Positions 49,844 to 60,200 of a stretch of DNA of 64,000 bases are shown piece after piece. The notes beneath the pieces were generated by a model. The model saw only the letters and a list, made by a program, of their open reading frames with translations, was not told where the DNA came from and searched no databases. The stretch is taken from NCBI GenBank assembly GCA_963665015.2, contig CAXXSY010000004.1:1302001-1366000 (forward strand). The letters are read 5' to 3'. Both the position numbers and the translations under genes were made by a program. Each line of letters starts with the position of its first letter. The stretch's first letter is position 1. The DNA comes from G963662655 sp963665015 (lineage in GTDB: Bacteria > Cloacimonadota > Cloacimonadia > Cloacimonadales > JAIOQZ01).

Positions 49844-51642
49844 TATTCGTATGCCTCCGGTTTGCCGAATCCCATGCTGCTGAAGTTGTAGTAGCTTGCG
49901 GAGCGTGAGAAGAGGTTCCAGTCTTCCGTATCGTCCATCACGGGGTAGTAGCCGAGGAAGACCTCGATGGTCTTGAAGATCAGGTGTTCGTTCTTGAAGC
50001 GCAGTCCGATACCGTAGCCCTGGTAGAGCCTGCTGGTGGCGAGGCGTTCGTTCTTGGGCGACAGGAGCGCGAAATCTCCGAAAACGCTCATGGCGAAGTG
50101 GAAACCGAGGAACCGGAACGGAAGCAGGTAGTTGGTCTCGAGATTCAAACGCAGTTTCTTGTCGCCGGTCTTGCTGCTTTCCATACCGCGGATGCCGTTC
50201 TGGTCGCTGATGGTGAGCATTTGCCCCGTGTAGATGGGACGGTCGATTCGGTTGTATTGCAGCATCGCGTATTGCCGGATGCGGTAGTTTCGATAATAGA
50301 TCAGTCTGGATATACCGGTCAGCGAACACTGAAGCCGCCTGCTTTCCCAGTCGTCGGCGCGCCTGAAGCCCGAAGCGAAGGCGTTTCCCGAGAAGTATCC
50401 CCAGTCCTGGTGGTAGTAGCTGTAGATGTAGTTGAGCGCGTAATAGGCGCGATTGTAATACGTGCCATCCTCGTATCCGGCGATGGCTTCGAGCCTGCTT
50501 CCGACGGGAATATCTTCCGTCACGCCGAAGCGATACAGGTAGCTGACCTTCCGGTACGAGCGAATCAGATACCCGAGGCTGAACAGTCCCATGCGCGAAT
50601 CCTGTATAAATCCGTCGGGGTCGTTGTCGGGTCGTAGGGTCTGGTCGGTTCGGACGAACCTCGTTGCGCTGGTCAGGTAGCTGACGGTGCCGCTCTCGTT
50701 GCTCGCCAGCGAGAGCGGGAAGGATCGACCCAGCCAGACGTCCTGCCGGTTGAAGCGGATTTCCTCGGTGTTCATGTCGTCATGCAGGAAACTGACTTCG
50801 TTCCGGTTCCATTCGAAATTAGCGCCGTACAGCCAGCGGATCAGGGGCGAATCGAACTCGCGATTGACGCCGAATCCCTTCTGACGACTGCCCAGGCGAA
50901 CCTTTCGATAGCCCTGCACCGTGATGTTGTCCTTGAAGAGGTTCTGCTGCCGGTAGCTCATGTCCCAGTTCCATCCGTCCTTGTAGCCCGGATCGAGCTT
51001 CAGCTTGGCGTGGAATTTCCCGCCCCAACCAGCAAGGTTGTCGTCGGTGATCGACACGTCCCACTTCTCTATGTTCTTCATGGCGACTTCCGCTTTCAGC
51101 GTCCAGATATCGCGCACGTAGATATCCAGATCGACCGTACCGTCCGGATTCGGCAACGGCTTGATCCGGGCATCGTATATATATCGGTTCTTACGCAGGA
51201 TACGCTCGGACTCGGCAATGAGGATCGGATCGAGCCTGTCGCCCGAGCGGAAGAGTAGTTGGCCGCGGATCATCCGGCTGTGGGTCTTGACGTGCAGTGC
51301 GTTACCGGTCCGGTCGAGCCAGTTGTCCGACCTTCGTTTCGGGTCGTGCACGGACGTCCCGAATACGTCCAGAATAACGATGCGGATGTTGCAGATTGTG
51401 CGACCCTGATAGGAGATAAAGGTGTCCACGGGATCCGTCGATAGTTGACGGTCGAGCTTCCGGCTCTCGCGCTCGAAGACGAACACGCTGCGAAGGAGTT
51501 TCGAGAACCACGTGTCCTGATCCGACATCTCACGGAAGGTGTCGATGACCTTCTCCTCGTCGATCAACGGCTTTTCCTCCAACGGGAACAGGGACGTCGC
51601 GAGAATCAGGATCGCGACCAGGAGCCGGAGTCTATTTCTCAT
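49843..51642 (-). CDS. Omp85-like outer-membrane protein (POTRA plus beta-barrel)
   Basis: A 599-residue exported protein. After the signal peptide there is a mainly helical segment, then POTRA-like strands (FISYQGRTICNIRIVILDVFG, DARIKPLPNPDGTVDLDIYVRDIWTL) and a long aromatic beta-barrel. It lacks an obvious VRGY motif, so it is a divergent Omp85 or surface-antigen relative. The end of the gene overlaps rsmF (TAATG) and its start overlaps tamB by 11 bases. I infer that it works with the TamA/TamB pair. Confidence 0.68.
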   Translation of the reverse strand: MRNRLRLLVAILILATSLFPLEEKPLIDEEKVIDTFREMSDQDTWFSKLLRSVFVFERESRKLDRQLSTDPVDTFISYQGRTICNIRIVILDVFGTSVHDPKRRSDNWLDRTGNALHVKTHSRMIRGQLLFRSGDRLDPILIAESERILRKNRYIYDARIKPLPNPDGTVDLDIYVRDIWTLKAEVAMKNIEKWDVSITDDNLAGWGGKFHAKLKLDPGYKDGWNWDMSYRQQNLFKDNITVQGYRKVRLGSRQKGFGVNREFDSPLIRWLYGANFEWNRNEVSFLHDDMNTEEIRFNRQDVWLGRSFPLSLASNESGTVSYLTSATRFVRTDQTLRPDNDPDGFIQDSRMGLFSLGYLIRSYRKVSYLYRFGVTEDIPVGSRLEAIAGYEDGTYYNRAYYALNYIYSYYHQDWGYFSGNAFASGFRRADDWESRRLQCSLTGISRLIYYRNYRIRQYAMLQYNRIDRPIYTGQMLTISDQNGIRGMESSKTGDKKLRLNLETNYLLPFRFLGFHFAMSVFGDFALLSPKNERLATSRLYQGYGIGLRFKNEHLIFKTIEVFLGYYPVMDDTEDWNLFSRSASYYNFSSMGFGKPEAYE

Positions 51643-54600
51643 ACTTCCAGATCAGGTCCATGCCGGTGGAGCTATCGTTGCCGCGCGTCGCCTGGATCGA
51701 GAAGGCGCGGTTGATTTGATACTCGAGCGTAAGAATCTCGATTTCGCTGTCGCTGGTGCTGCCGGTGTCGAATTTCCGTTCGTAGCTCAGAAAGAGCCGG
51801 TTCGTGAGGTATTTTCCGACGATGATGGAGGTGCGGGTAAGATCCTGATCGCCCTGGATTTCCAGCACGTCCAGATCGAGGTTCTCCTGAATGCTGCGGG
51901 TCAGTTGCGAGGAGAGCTGCTTGATGAGCAAACCCTGCGCGAAACTGCTGCTGGAGGAGTTTTCGTTCATGGAGCTCTTCTCGTTCTGGGTCAGCTCGCG
52001 CGTGCTCCTCTGGAAGATGATGTACGATACGGCGTCCGCCTGCTCGATCTGCTGCCCGTCCAGCAGAAAGATTGCCTGCGGATCGGTCGATCTGCCGGTG
52101 AGCACGACACTCAGCGTTCGGCGATTCTCGTTGATGTCACGGAAGGCGTACTTCGCGGTCACGTTCAGGATGGGATCGATCTCCTTGCCGCCGGTGAACG
52201 TAACGACCGTTTCGTCAATTGTGAATTTCCTGCCGTAGAGGTTGTAATAACCGCGAATCGTACTGACGGTGCCGGTCAGATAGAGGTTCTCGCCCTCCTT
52301 GACCGCCTTCAAATCGCCACTGAACTCGATCTGCATGTCCTTGCCATAGACCCAACTGTTGCGCGGAATCCGTATCCTCGCGGTGCCGGATATCGTTTTC
52401 GAGAGCTTGATGTCGGTTTTCGGATTCCGGTATTGAATGGCGCTGGTATCGGTCATGGCCTCGACCAGTAGCGGTTTCTGGCTCGGTAGCGCCGGTCCCG
52501 ACCCACCGGTGAACCGGTCGATGTCGATGCGCGATTCGATTACCCTGACATCGGCGTCGAAGAGCGGTTTTTCCAGATTGCCGGTGATCCCGATGTCCAT
52601 GTCCGAGACCAGCCGCATCTGCCGCCTGCGCGAGAACTGGAATTGCTTCGCCAGCAGTTTGATGTCGAAGCTTTCGACGAATTCCTCTTTCATATTTCCG
52701 AGCTCGATCGATCCGGTGGCCGACAGCGTTCCATCGCCGCCTTCCGCGAAAAGCGTATCGAGCCGAATTGCGCTGTTGTCGCCGGAGAGCTCGAGGAAAA
52801 GATCTTCGTAGCGGGTGTTTAGCTGTCGAACGGTCAGCGATTTACCGGTCAGCTTGATTCTGCCTTCGACGTCGTGGTGTCGCGTGTCGCTCTTCGCCTC
52901 GATATCCATCACCAGGTGCCCCTTTTCAAAGGCGATCTGGTCGGTGTACTCGTTCAGGAAGCCGATGTCGATGGAGTCGCTCTCAACGCGCAGGGTGATC
53001 AGCGAATCTGCCGTCAGCGGTATGTTCCTCAAAAATCGACCCAGCGGGGCCGAGGCGTCGAGGGTGATCTGTTTCTCTGTGGTGAACCGGACGGCGGCTC
53101 GCACCTTCGCAACATCTTGTATCGTCGAAATGTCCGCATCCACCGCAGCGATATGGTACGGCTCCCATACGAGGTCGGTCAAACGTAGTTTCGCGTTGGC
53201 GTCGGGGTGATCCATCGATCCGCGCAGAGCAATATCAAGATCGAGCGTACCCTCGGCGCGATTGTCTTCGCTCAGGAAACCGTTCAGGATGGAGAGGTCG
53301 AGCGAATCGACGACGCACAGGACGTCCATCGGTCCATTGGGTTGGTAAAAACCGCTTGCAGCGATGCGCTGCGGCGGCGAGACGAGGCTGAAATCGTTGA
53401 TGGCGTATCGATCCGTGTCGAACAGAACTTTCGTCGAATCGTGGACGAGCAGCCAGTGATCGCCGTCGAGATGGAAGTCCAGCATGGGCAGCTCGATCTC
53501 GCCGGGACGATACACTGCCCGGAGAGAACCGTAGCGCGCATTGTTCTGGCGAAGATTCAGGTTTGCGCGAAGCTCTTCGTCGCGGTAGGAGGCGTCGAGC
53601 GCCAGGCTGTCGAGCGAGATGTCGTTGTAACCGAGATCACGAAGCAGGATATCGCAGTCCGCGTCGATCTTCCGGTCGATGAACGTACCGTCCGCGTTCA
53701 GGCGCAGTTGTTCGAGGGTAAGATCGTTCACCTCCAGATCGGAAGTGTTGACTTTTGCCGAGAAGCCGAGTGAATCGGGCATGCCGTCGGCGTGTGCGGA
53801 GAGGTGGACGCTGCCGGCGAGTTCGTCCAGCCCGGCAATCGATCGCAATTTCGAGATGTCCGACAAATCCGCTTCGAAATCGATGTGGTGTGGTCCTTCG
53901 AAGTTGCCGTAGCCGGAGCCGGTGATGCTGTCTCCTATTGCGCGAAAATCGAAGTGCTTCAGTTCGTAGTTTCCGTCGTCGATGCCGAGTGCAATTTTCC
54001 CGGAATCGATCCGGTAATCGCCCAGCGAGCATCGCAGCAGATCGATGTCGAAATCGGCTTTCAGATTTGTGAAGGATCGTAATTCGCCTCTTGCGGAATA
54101 GTTCAATCGTGTCTGCAAGTCGAACGGTATCTCGGAAATCGAATAGAGGCTCAATCGACCATCCATTTCGAAGGGACGCAGCGGATCGAAGAAGTTCAGG
54201 TCTCCCTTCATCGAGAGGGATGAACTGAGGTTGCGAATGAGCTGGATGTCGAATGTCTGGCCTTCGGGCGAATAGCCGAGGGTTATCCATATGGTTTCAA
54301 GTCGGAAGCTATCGTATTGTATGGCGGTCGCGTCGATTTTAATCTCCGCCTCTCCATCGGGAATCATGCCGTCTTTGCTTTCGAGGCGTACACCAATACT
54401 CCGGCTCGAAAGCGGGACATCCCAGTCCTGCGACAGATCGAGATCATAGCTGCTCAGGCTTAGCGTGGCATGGTTCATATCCGGATATTCGGGCATTAAG
54501 ATGTTCAAGCCCAACTTGTTTTCGCCAGACCAGACGCTACAGCTACCTTGAAGCTTGGTTCCATCCGACTCGATGTTACAATACAGGCTGTACTGATCCG

Positions 54601-55432
54601 GGTGTTTGATCGCGGGTCGGAACGCCTGTACGTCCCGAAGATCGAAGGGAAACGCCCTCAATCTCAGATTCACGACATTGTTCTGATAGGTGCCGTTTGC
54701 TGTGATCTTGCTTCGGTCGGTCTCGAACAGAAAATCGTGCAAGACGTACGAAGAATCCTTAATCGTCGCCTCGGCTTGTAGCGTATTCAGTCGCATATCG
54801 TCGGTTGCAAACGAGACGTTCCGCAGTACGGCGTATATCTCGCCCGGCACGAGCGAGAATCCGAAATCGAGATCGAAGTCGCGCACCTCAGATGGGATGC
54901 GTGGATCGAGGGCGCGGATGTCGAAATTCGTGTTCGTGATCCGCAAGGAATGAAGCGCGACATACAGATCGAGTGGGATGGACGATGCTTCGGATACCTT
55001 CGGCTTGGGCTCGGATGGTCTGGCGATATGCTGGAGGTTCCAGGTACTGTCGGGGAGCTGCTCGATAGCGACATGGAGCGAATCGACGAGAATCTCGTTG
55101 ACGGTGAATCGTTTGTGTAGCGCTTGCGAGATATCGAAGTCGAGCGTGACGGATCCGATGCGCGCGATGGTGGAATCGTCTTTCCGTAGCTTGATGCCGG
55201 CGATCTCAATGTGTTTCAGCGGATTGCCGTGGATCGATTCGACGGAAAACTTCGCGTCGAGGACGTTGTTCGCGATCCTGACACCGGTATAGCGGATGAG
55301 CGGATTCAGCCATCCGGCTTGCAGCATCAGATAGAGGAAGCACGCGAGGAGCGGGACGATCAGCACGATGCCGAGGATCGTCCTGAAAACGCCTTTTGCG
55401 ATGCGCTTAGAACGCGTGCCCGATGCTTGCAT
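51632..55432 (-). CDS. tamB: TamB-like translocation and assembly protein
   Basis: A 1266-residue inner-membrane-anchored periplasm-spanning protein. After an N-terminal transmembrane helix (TILGIVLIVPLLACFLYLML) it is a long repetitive beta structure with an AsmA-like start and a C-terminal DUF490/TamB domain (GTVSTIRGYYNLYGRKFTI, FTGGKEIDPILNVTAKYAF, DAVSYIIFQRSTRELTQ). TamB proteins help insert outer-membrane proteins or transport phospholipid. ATG 55432 has AAGGAG upstream and overlaps tamA by 26 bases. A longer frame upstream is rejected as it lies inside tamA. Confidence 0.88.
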   Translation of the reverse strand: MQASGTRSKRIAKGVFRTILGIVLIVPLLACFLYLMLQAGWLNPLIRYTGVRIANNVLDAKFSVESIHGNPLKHIEIAGIKLRKDDSTIARIGSVTLDFDISQALHKRFTVNEILVDSLHVAIEQLPDSTWNLQHIARPSEPKPKVSEASSIPLDLYVALHSLRITNTNFDIRALDPRIPSEVRDFDLDFGFSLVPGEIYAVLRNVSFATDDMRLNTLQAEATIKDSSYVLHDFLFETDRSKITANGTYQNNVVNLRLRAFPFDLRDVQAFRPAIKHPDQYSLYCNIESDGTKLQGSCSVWSGENKLGLNILMPEYPDMNHATLSLSSYDLDLSQDWDVPLSSRSIGVRLESKDGMIPDGEAEIKIDATAIQYDSFRLETIWITLGYSPEGQTFDIQLIRNLSSSLSMKGDLNFFDPLRPFEMDGRLSLYSISEIPFDLQTRLNYSARGELRSFTNLKADFDIDLLRCSLGDYRIDSGKIALGIDDGNYELKHFDFRAIGDSITGSGYGNFEGPHHIDFEADLSDISKLRSIAGLDELAGSVHLSAHADGMPDSLGFSAKVNTSDLEVNDLTLEQLRLNADGTFIDRKIDADCDILLRDLGYNDISLDSLALDASYRDEELRANLNLRQNNARYGSLRAVYRPGEIELPMLDFHLDGDHWLLVHDSTKVLFDTDRYAINDFSLVSPPQRIAASGFYQPNGPMDVLCVVDSLDLSILNGFLSEDNRAEGTLDLDIALRGSMDHPDANAKLRLTDLVWEPYHIAAVDADISTIQDVAKVRAAVRFTTEKQITLDASAPLGRFLRNIPLTADSLITLRVESDSIDIGFLNEYTDQIAFEKGHLVMDIEAKSDTRHHDVEGRIKLTGKSLTVRQLNTRYEDLFLELSGDNSAIRLDTLFAEGGDGTLSATGSIELGNMKEEFVESFDIKLLAKQFQFSRRRQMRLVSDMDIGITGNLEKPLFDADVRVIESRIDIDRFTGGSGPALPSQKPLLVEAMTDTSAIQYRNPKTDIKLSKTISGTARIRIPRNSWVYGKDMQIEFSGDLKAVKEGENLYLTGTVSTIRGYYNLYGRKFTIDETVVTFTGGKEIDPILNVTAKYAFRDINENRRTLSVVLTGRSTDPQAIFLLDGQQIEQADAVSYIIFQRSTRELTQNEKSSMNENSSSSSFAQGLLIKQLSSQLTRSIQENLDLDVLEIQGDQDLTRTSIIVGKYLTNRLFLSYERKFDTGSTSDSEIEILTLEYQINRAFSIQATRGNDSSTGMDLIWKYEK

Positions 55433-57215
55433 GAATCTGAAGCTCCTTCTTCTCTTCGAAAACCGGTGTGGCAAAGTCGAGCCGGATCGGCCCGACCAGC
55501 GTATCGACCCGCAGTCCGACCCCGCCTGCGAAATGCAGTTGTTCGGCGATGTATTCGTACGAATCGCGCCAGACGTTTCCGCCGTCCAGGAAGACGACAC
55601 CGGAGAAAATGTCGTAGATGGGGTAGCGCAGTTCGAGGCTTCCTTCGAGCAGGCTGTTTCCGCCACTGGGGTAGCCGCTTTCGTTCTTGGGCCCGAGCTG
55701 ATAGCGCTGCCAGCCGCGTACCGAGTAACTGCCACCCGCGTAGAATCGATCTTCCACCGGTGTGGTGCTGCTCTCGCCGAAGGGCTCCATCGCGCCGCCA
55801 CGTACCCTCGCGGCGAAGACCAGCCAGCTTGCGACCCGCTGATAAACGCGGGTGTCGAGCACGATCTTATAGAATTCGTAGTCGCTGATCTGCCTGATCG
55901 GCGCCACAGAATAGCTGATCCCGGTGTAAAATCCCTTCTCTGGATTCAGCGCGGGACGCGAGGTGTCGTAGTAGTTGCCGAGGGTGAAGACCGTCTTTTC
56001 GTAGAGGTCGTCCGCGGTCTCGCCGAACACCTCTTCGTCCGAGAGCCGGATTTCGACCAGGTCGTTTTTTTCATAGGTCGTGTTGAGGTAGCCGGAAAAA
56101 TTGTTTGTAAAGGATTTCTGGTAGCCTGCGGTCGCTCCCAGGCGGTTGATGGTATAGCTCAGCTCGCGCTGCTGCTTGAAGTACGGCCCGAAGCTCAGCT
56201 CGCCATTGCTCCGCAGAAAGTCGGGCTGCACGAAGGTCATGCTCGAATTGACGGGCTCGAGATAGGAGTGCTTGAGGTAGATTTGCAGCCTCCGCACGCC
56301 GCCCAGGAACCCCAGCTTGCGGTAGTCGATGAACGCGCGAAGCCGGTCTTCGATGCCCCATCCGACGCCGACCTTCAGGTTGTGGCGCGGCGCTTCGGTC
56401 AGCAGGATTTCGATGGGGATTCGACCGTCCTCTTCCTCGCCAATCATCGACTTGACCGTCACCGAGCGGAACATCCCCAGTTCGTAGATGCGTCGCTGCG
56501 CGGTCTTGAGCGCCGATTGCCGGTACTCACCGCCGTCCATGGATTCGGTCTGGCGCAGAACGTACCTGTCGAGGTCGTTTTTCAGTCCGATCAGCCGGAT
56601 GCCGTTGAATCGGCAGTACCTCTTTGGTTCGATCGTCCAGTCGATGTTCGTTCGGTGTTGCCCGGGATGGACATGCAGCTTGAAATCGATATCGGCGAGC
56701 GGATAGCCGTTCTCCCGGAAAGCATTCAGAATCATTTGCTGCCGGTCGAGCAGCGCCTGATCGCGGAATCGCTCGCCCGGTTCGAGCGGATCGTTCACGC
56801 CTTGAGCAATGTCGGTAAATCGCGTTGAATCGACGGGTATATAGTGGGTTTCGATCCTGTCGATCAGGATTGGCTCTCCTTCGTCGATATAAAAGACCAG
56901 ATCGACACGTCCTTTATCGTGACGGGTCTCGATTTCGTAGGTCAGCGTCGCGTCGAGAAAGCCTTCCGTGCGGTAGCAGTGCAGGATTCGGGTGGTGTCC
57001 CGAGCCAGCGCGTCATGATCGAACAGTCGGTCTTCCTTCCAGAACTGAAGCCGGTAGAGGAAGTCGTTCTCCTTCAGTTCGAGATGATCTTTCAGGTCGG
57101 ATGTCGAGAGGGTTTGGTTGCCTTCGAACCGGATATCACGCAGCTTGTAGCCGTCCTGCGCGATGAGCAGGGCCGACGATAGCAGGAGCACGAGGAGCGC
57201 GATTCTTCGTATCAT
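55407..57215 (-). CDS. tamA: TamA/BamA-type Omp85 protein
   Basis: A 602-residue outer-membrane protein. After the signal peptide (MIRRIALLVLLLSSALLIAQ) come about three POTRA domains (YKLRDIRFEGNQTLSTSDL is the first), then a 16-strand barrel with the lid-lock motif GGSYSVRGWQRYQLGP and C-terminal aromatic-ending strand IHASIGHAF. Three POTRA domains and the neighbouring tamB favour TamA over BamA, which usually has five. ATG 57215 overlaps the kinase gene stop as ATGA. Confidence 0.85.
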   Translation of the reverse strand: MIRRIALLVLLLSSALLIAQDGYKLRDIRFEGNQTLSTSDLKDHLELKENDFLYRLQFWKEDRLFDHDALARDTTRILHCYRTEGFLDATLTYEIETRHDKGRVDLVFYIDEGEPILIDRIETHYIPVDSTRFTDIAQGVNDPLEPGERFRDQALLDRQQMILNAFRENGYPLADIDFKLHVHPGQHRTNIDWTIEPKRYCRFNGIRLIGLKNDLDRYVLRQTESMDGGEYRQSALKTAQRRIYELGMFRSVTVKSMIGEEEDGRIPIEILLTEAPRHNLKVGVGWGIEDRLRAFIDYRKLGFLGGVRRLQIYLKHSYLEPVNSSMTFVQPDFLRSNGELSFGPYFKQQRELSYTINRLGATAGYQKSFTNNFSGYLNTTYEKNDLVEIRLSDEEVFGETADDLYEKTVFTLGNYYDTSRPALNPEKGFYTGISYSVAPIRQISDYEFYKIVLDTRVYQRVASWLVFAARVRGGAMEPFGESSTTPVEDRFYAGGSYSVRGWQRYQLGPKNESGYPSGGNSLLEGSLELRYPIYDIFSGVVFLDGGNVWRDSYEYIAEQLHFAGGVGLRVDTLVGPIRLDFATPVFEEKKELQIHASIGHAF

Positions 57216-60200
57216 TTGGCGACGCGGAACCCGATGAAATTGTTGCGCGCGGTGGGCTTTGCCGAGCCGCGATAGTAGCTCTTCATGTGCTTGAACGGGA
57301 AACACCAGCCGCCGCCGCGAACCGACTTCAGCGTACTCCTCTCCGGTCCCTGCGGGTTGGTAGAATCCGATTCGCTGTAATATTCGGAATCGTAGTAGTC
57401 CTGGCACCACTCGAGCAGGTTTCCCGACATCTCATACAGCCCTAACGGGCCCGGCGGTAGGGATTTGACCGGGAATACGGAGTGCCAGCGGTTGTCGCTC
57501 TTATCGACGAGGTAGTTCATCTTGCCGCGGTCGGGACGATTGCCCTGCGAAAAGAGGATTTTCCTGCCCTTATTGCGTGCGGCGTATTCCCATTCCGCTT
57601 CGGTGGGCAATCTGCCGCCAAACCACTCGCAGAAACGCTTGGCGCCGTACCAGCTTACCTCGATCACCGGGAACGAACTATATGGCTCGACCGTCTCGTA
57701 TTTTCCGCGGTCCGTCCTGCGGATGCGGCAGTATGGACTCGAAAGATTGATCCATTCGTAGAGCGGCTCCGAGTGTTTTCCGACAGCGTTTAAAAATTCG
57801 CAGAACTGATGATTGGTGACGGTGGTCTCACTCAGGCTAAAATCGGAAAGCGTAACCTCGTGTAGCGGCACGGCATTGGACAGGGTTTCATTCTCGAAGT
57901 CGCCCATCCGGAAGCTGCCGCCAGGGATCGCGATCATCTTGACCGGCTCTTCGTGGACAAGCTTTTCGAGGCAACGTTTACGGTACTTGCGGAGCTTGGA
58001 ATTGCCGGTCACCGAGAGCACCGATTGCAGGTTCAGATACGCCGGCTCGAATTCCTCTCGCGCCATGTACTGACGGATTTTCCTCTCCGCTTCGTGCAGG
58101 ATACCTTTCTCGCGCGACCGCACCTGCCGTTCGTTCGGGAATTCCACGGCGAGGTTGTGCAGCGTACGCAGCGCGTTGTCTTCCGTGGGCGTCCAGAGCT
58201 GATTCTCCTTCTCCTGCGCGTCGGCTTTCTTCAGTCGGTCGTGAAATTCCGGCGGCAACACGGGCTTTTCCTCTTTCTTTTTCTTGTCTGGAAGAAGCGC
58301 GGGAAGGTTCTTGCGGATCAGTCGTAAAAGCTGATAGACGACCAGGATGAGCACGAGCAGCGCAAGCCCGAAGACGATCTTGTCCATGACGGTCGATCGA
58401 TGCCAGATGATCTGCTGCCGGCTGGGTTCCTCCTGCTGCCTCTCCTGTGCGTAATGCTTGTTCTTTTCGTCCAGCCATTGCCGATCCGACTCGGGCAGTT
58501 GCGGATTTCCCTGATTGCGCACCGATTGCAGCGCCCTCTGATGGCGGAGTGTTGCGAGGCCTTGCAGGCGGTTGCGCGAGATATCCAGGTGTTCGAGATT
58601 TGCCAGGCTGCGCACGGCGTCAAGCGACTCCAGATCGTTTCCGGCGAGGTCGAGCCACTTCAGTTGCCTGAGCTGCATCAAGCCGCCTGGGTAGAAGTCG
58701 TGGATCGCCTCGATATCGAGTCCTTCGAGGTTGCGAAGGTGGTTCAGGCTGCGCAGATCGGAGATGCGCTGGTTTTTCCAGAGGTCGAGGAAACGGGTGT
58801 TGGCGGGGAGGTTTTCCATTGTCCTGCCCGAAACCATCTCGCCCAGCCGCACCGCCAGGTTGGGGTTGCGCTGGTTCGAGAGGTCGTCCGCGCTCAGCTC
58901 GATATCGCTGTGGATGAAGTCGAGGTTGGGCGGTAACGGCAGATCGCCACGATCACGAACGTGTATTCCCGCGAGCCGGTTGTCGAGATAGACGCGATTC
59001 CCGTCGAATCGGATGCTGAGCGGGTCTTCGCCGTTATAAAAGAATTCGAACGTCGGTTCGCCGCCCCTTCTCAGGTCGTGAAGCTGTACCAGGTCGCCTT
59101 TCTGGAGTCGGTCGGGCGAGAGACTGGACTCGGGCTGCATGTTGACCGACGTGCTCATGGGCGGTCCGTCGATGTGAACCGGGTTCTGCTCCTCGGAGAG
59201 TCGCCGGATGATCTTCAGGTAAAAAGGGATGATGAGCAGCAGCAAGATCAGCAGAATCATCAGGTTGCGGCTTTCTTTACGCAGGTCTCCAGCTATCTCC
59301 TGCATCTGGTTACGGAAGAACAGACCGAATCCCGGTCGCTTTGAACCGGCGGGTGCTTTTCTCTGCGATTCCTTCAGCTCGTTGATGATCGGCGCGAAAT
59401 CGGTGTAGCGATGCTCGGGATTGGCGGCGATGCATTTCAGGATGATGCTGTTCAGGTCGGATGCGTCTTTATAGAGGTGGTGCGGGAGGTCGTAGATATA
59501 GTTTCCGTCGCGATCCAGCTTGAAGGGGTAGTTGCCGTAAACCATCTGGTAGAGCACGATCCCGAAGGAGAAGATGTCGGAACGCTGGTCGGCGGGTCTT
59601 CCTTCGATGTGCTCGGGTGCCATGTAGGTGGGAGTCCCGGCGGTGGAATGCAGCTTCAGTCCGAGCTGCCCGGCGATCCCGAAGTCGCTGATCTTGATGT
59701 TCCGCACCCTGTCCAGAAGCAGGTTGGCGGGTTTGATATCCATGTGGATTATACCCTGGTCGTGCGCCTCTTTCAATCCCTCCGCGATCTGGCGTGCGGC
59801 CCGTCGGATGGACTTGTCGCTCTTGCGTAACTTTTGCAGATTATCTTCGAGGTTGCCACCTTCGACGTATTCCGTGTCGAGGTAGATGTATTCGCCGGTT
59901 TCGTTGAAGTCGAAGATACGGATGATGTTGGGGTGGTTGATCCGCGCGAGCATGCGAGCTTCTTCACGCAGATCTGCGATGATGTGCATGCTCTCCTCGC
60001 GTCGGCCGAACACTTTTAGCGCTTTCGGGATGTCCATCTTCCGGTCGAACACCTGATAGACCGCGCCGTAAGAGCCTTCGCCCACCTTGCCGATGACCTG
60101 ATACCGGTCGTCCAGGATGGTCCCGGTCTTGATTTCGGGCACAAAGTGTTCGCCGTCTCCGAAGGCGTAGCTTTTCACCTTCGTAGCGTCGCGTTTTCGG

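Noticed and set aside
49844..50329. N-terminal extension of rsmF to 596 residues
   Set aside because: The added part lies inside the Omp85-like gene, and the ATG at 49843 forms a TAATG overlap and begins at the normal RsmF start.
55433..55801. N-terminal extension of tamB to 1389 residues
   Set aside because: The extra 123 residues are a shadow of tamA with Arg/Ser-rich sequence. The membrane anchor begins just after the ATG at 55432, which has AAGGAG upstream.
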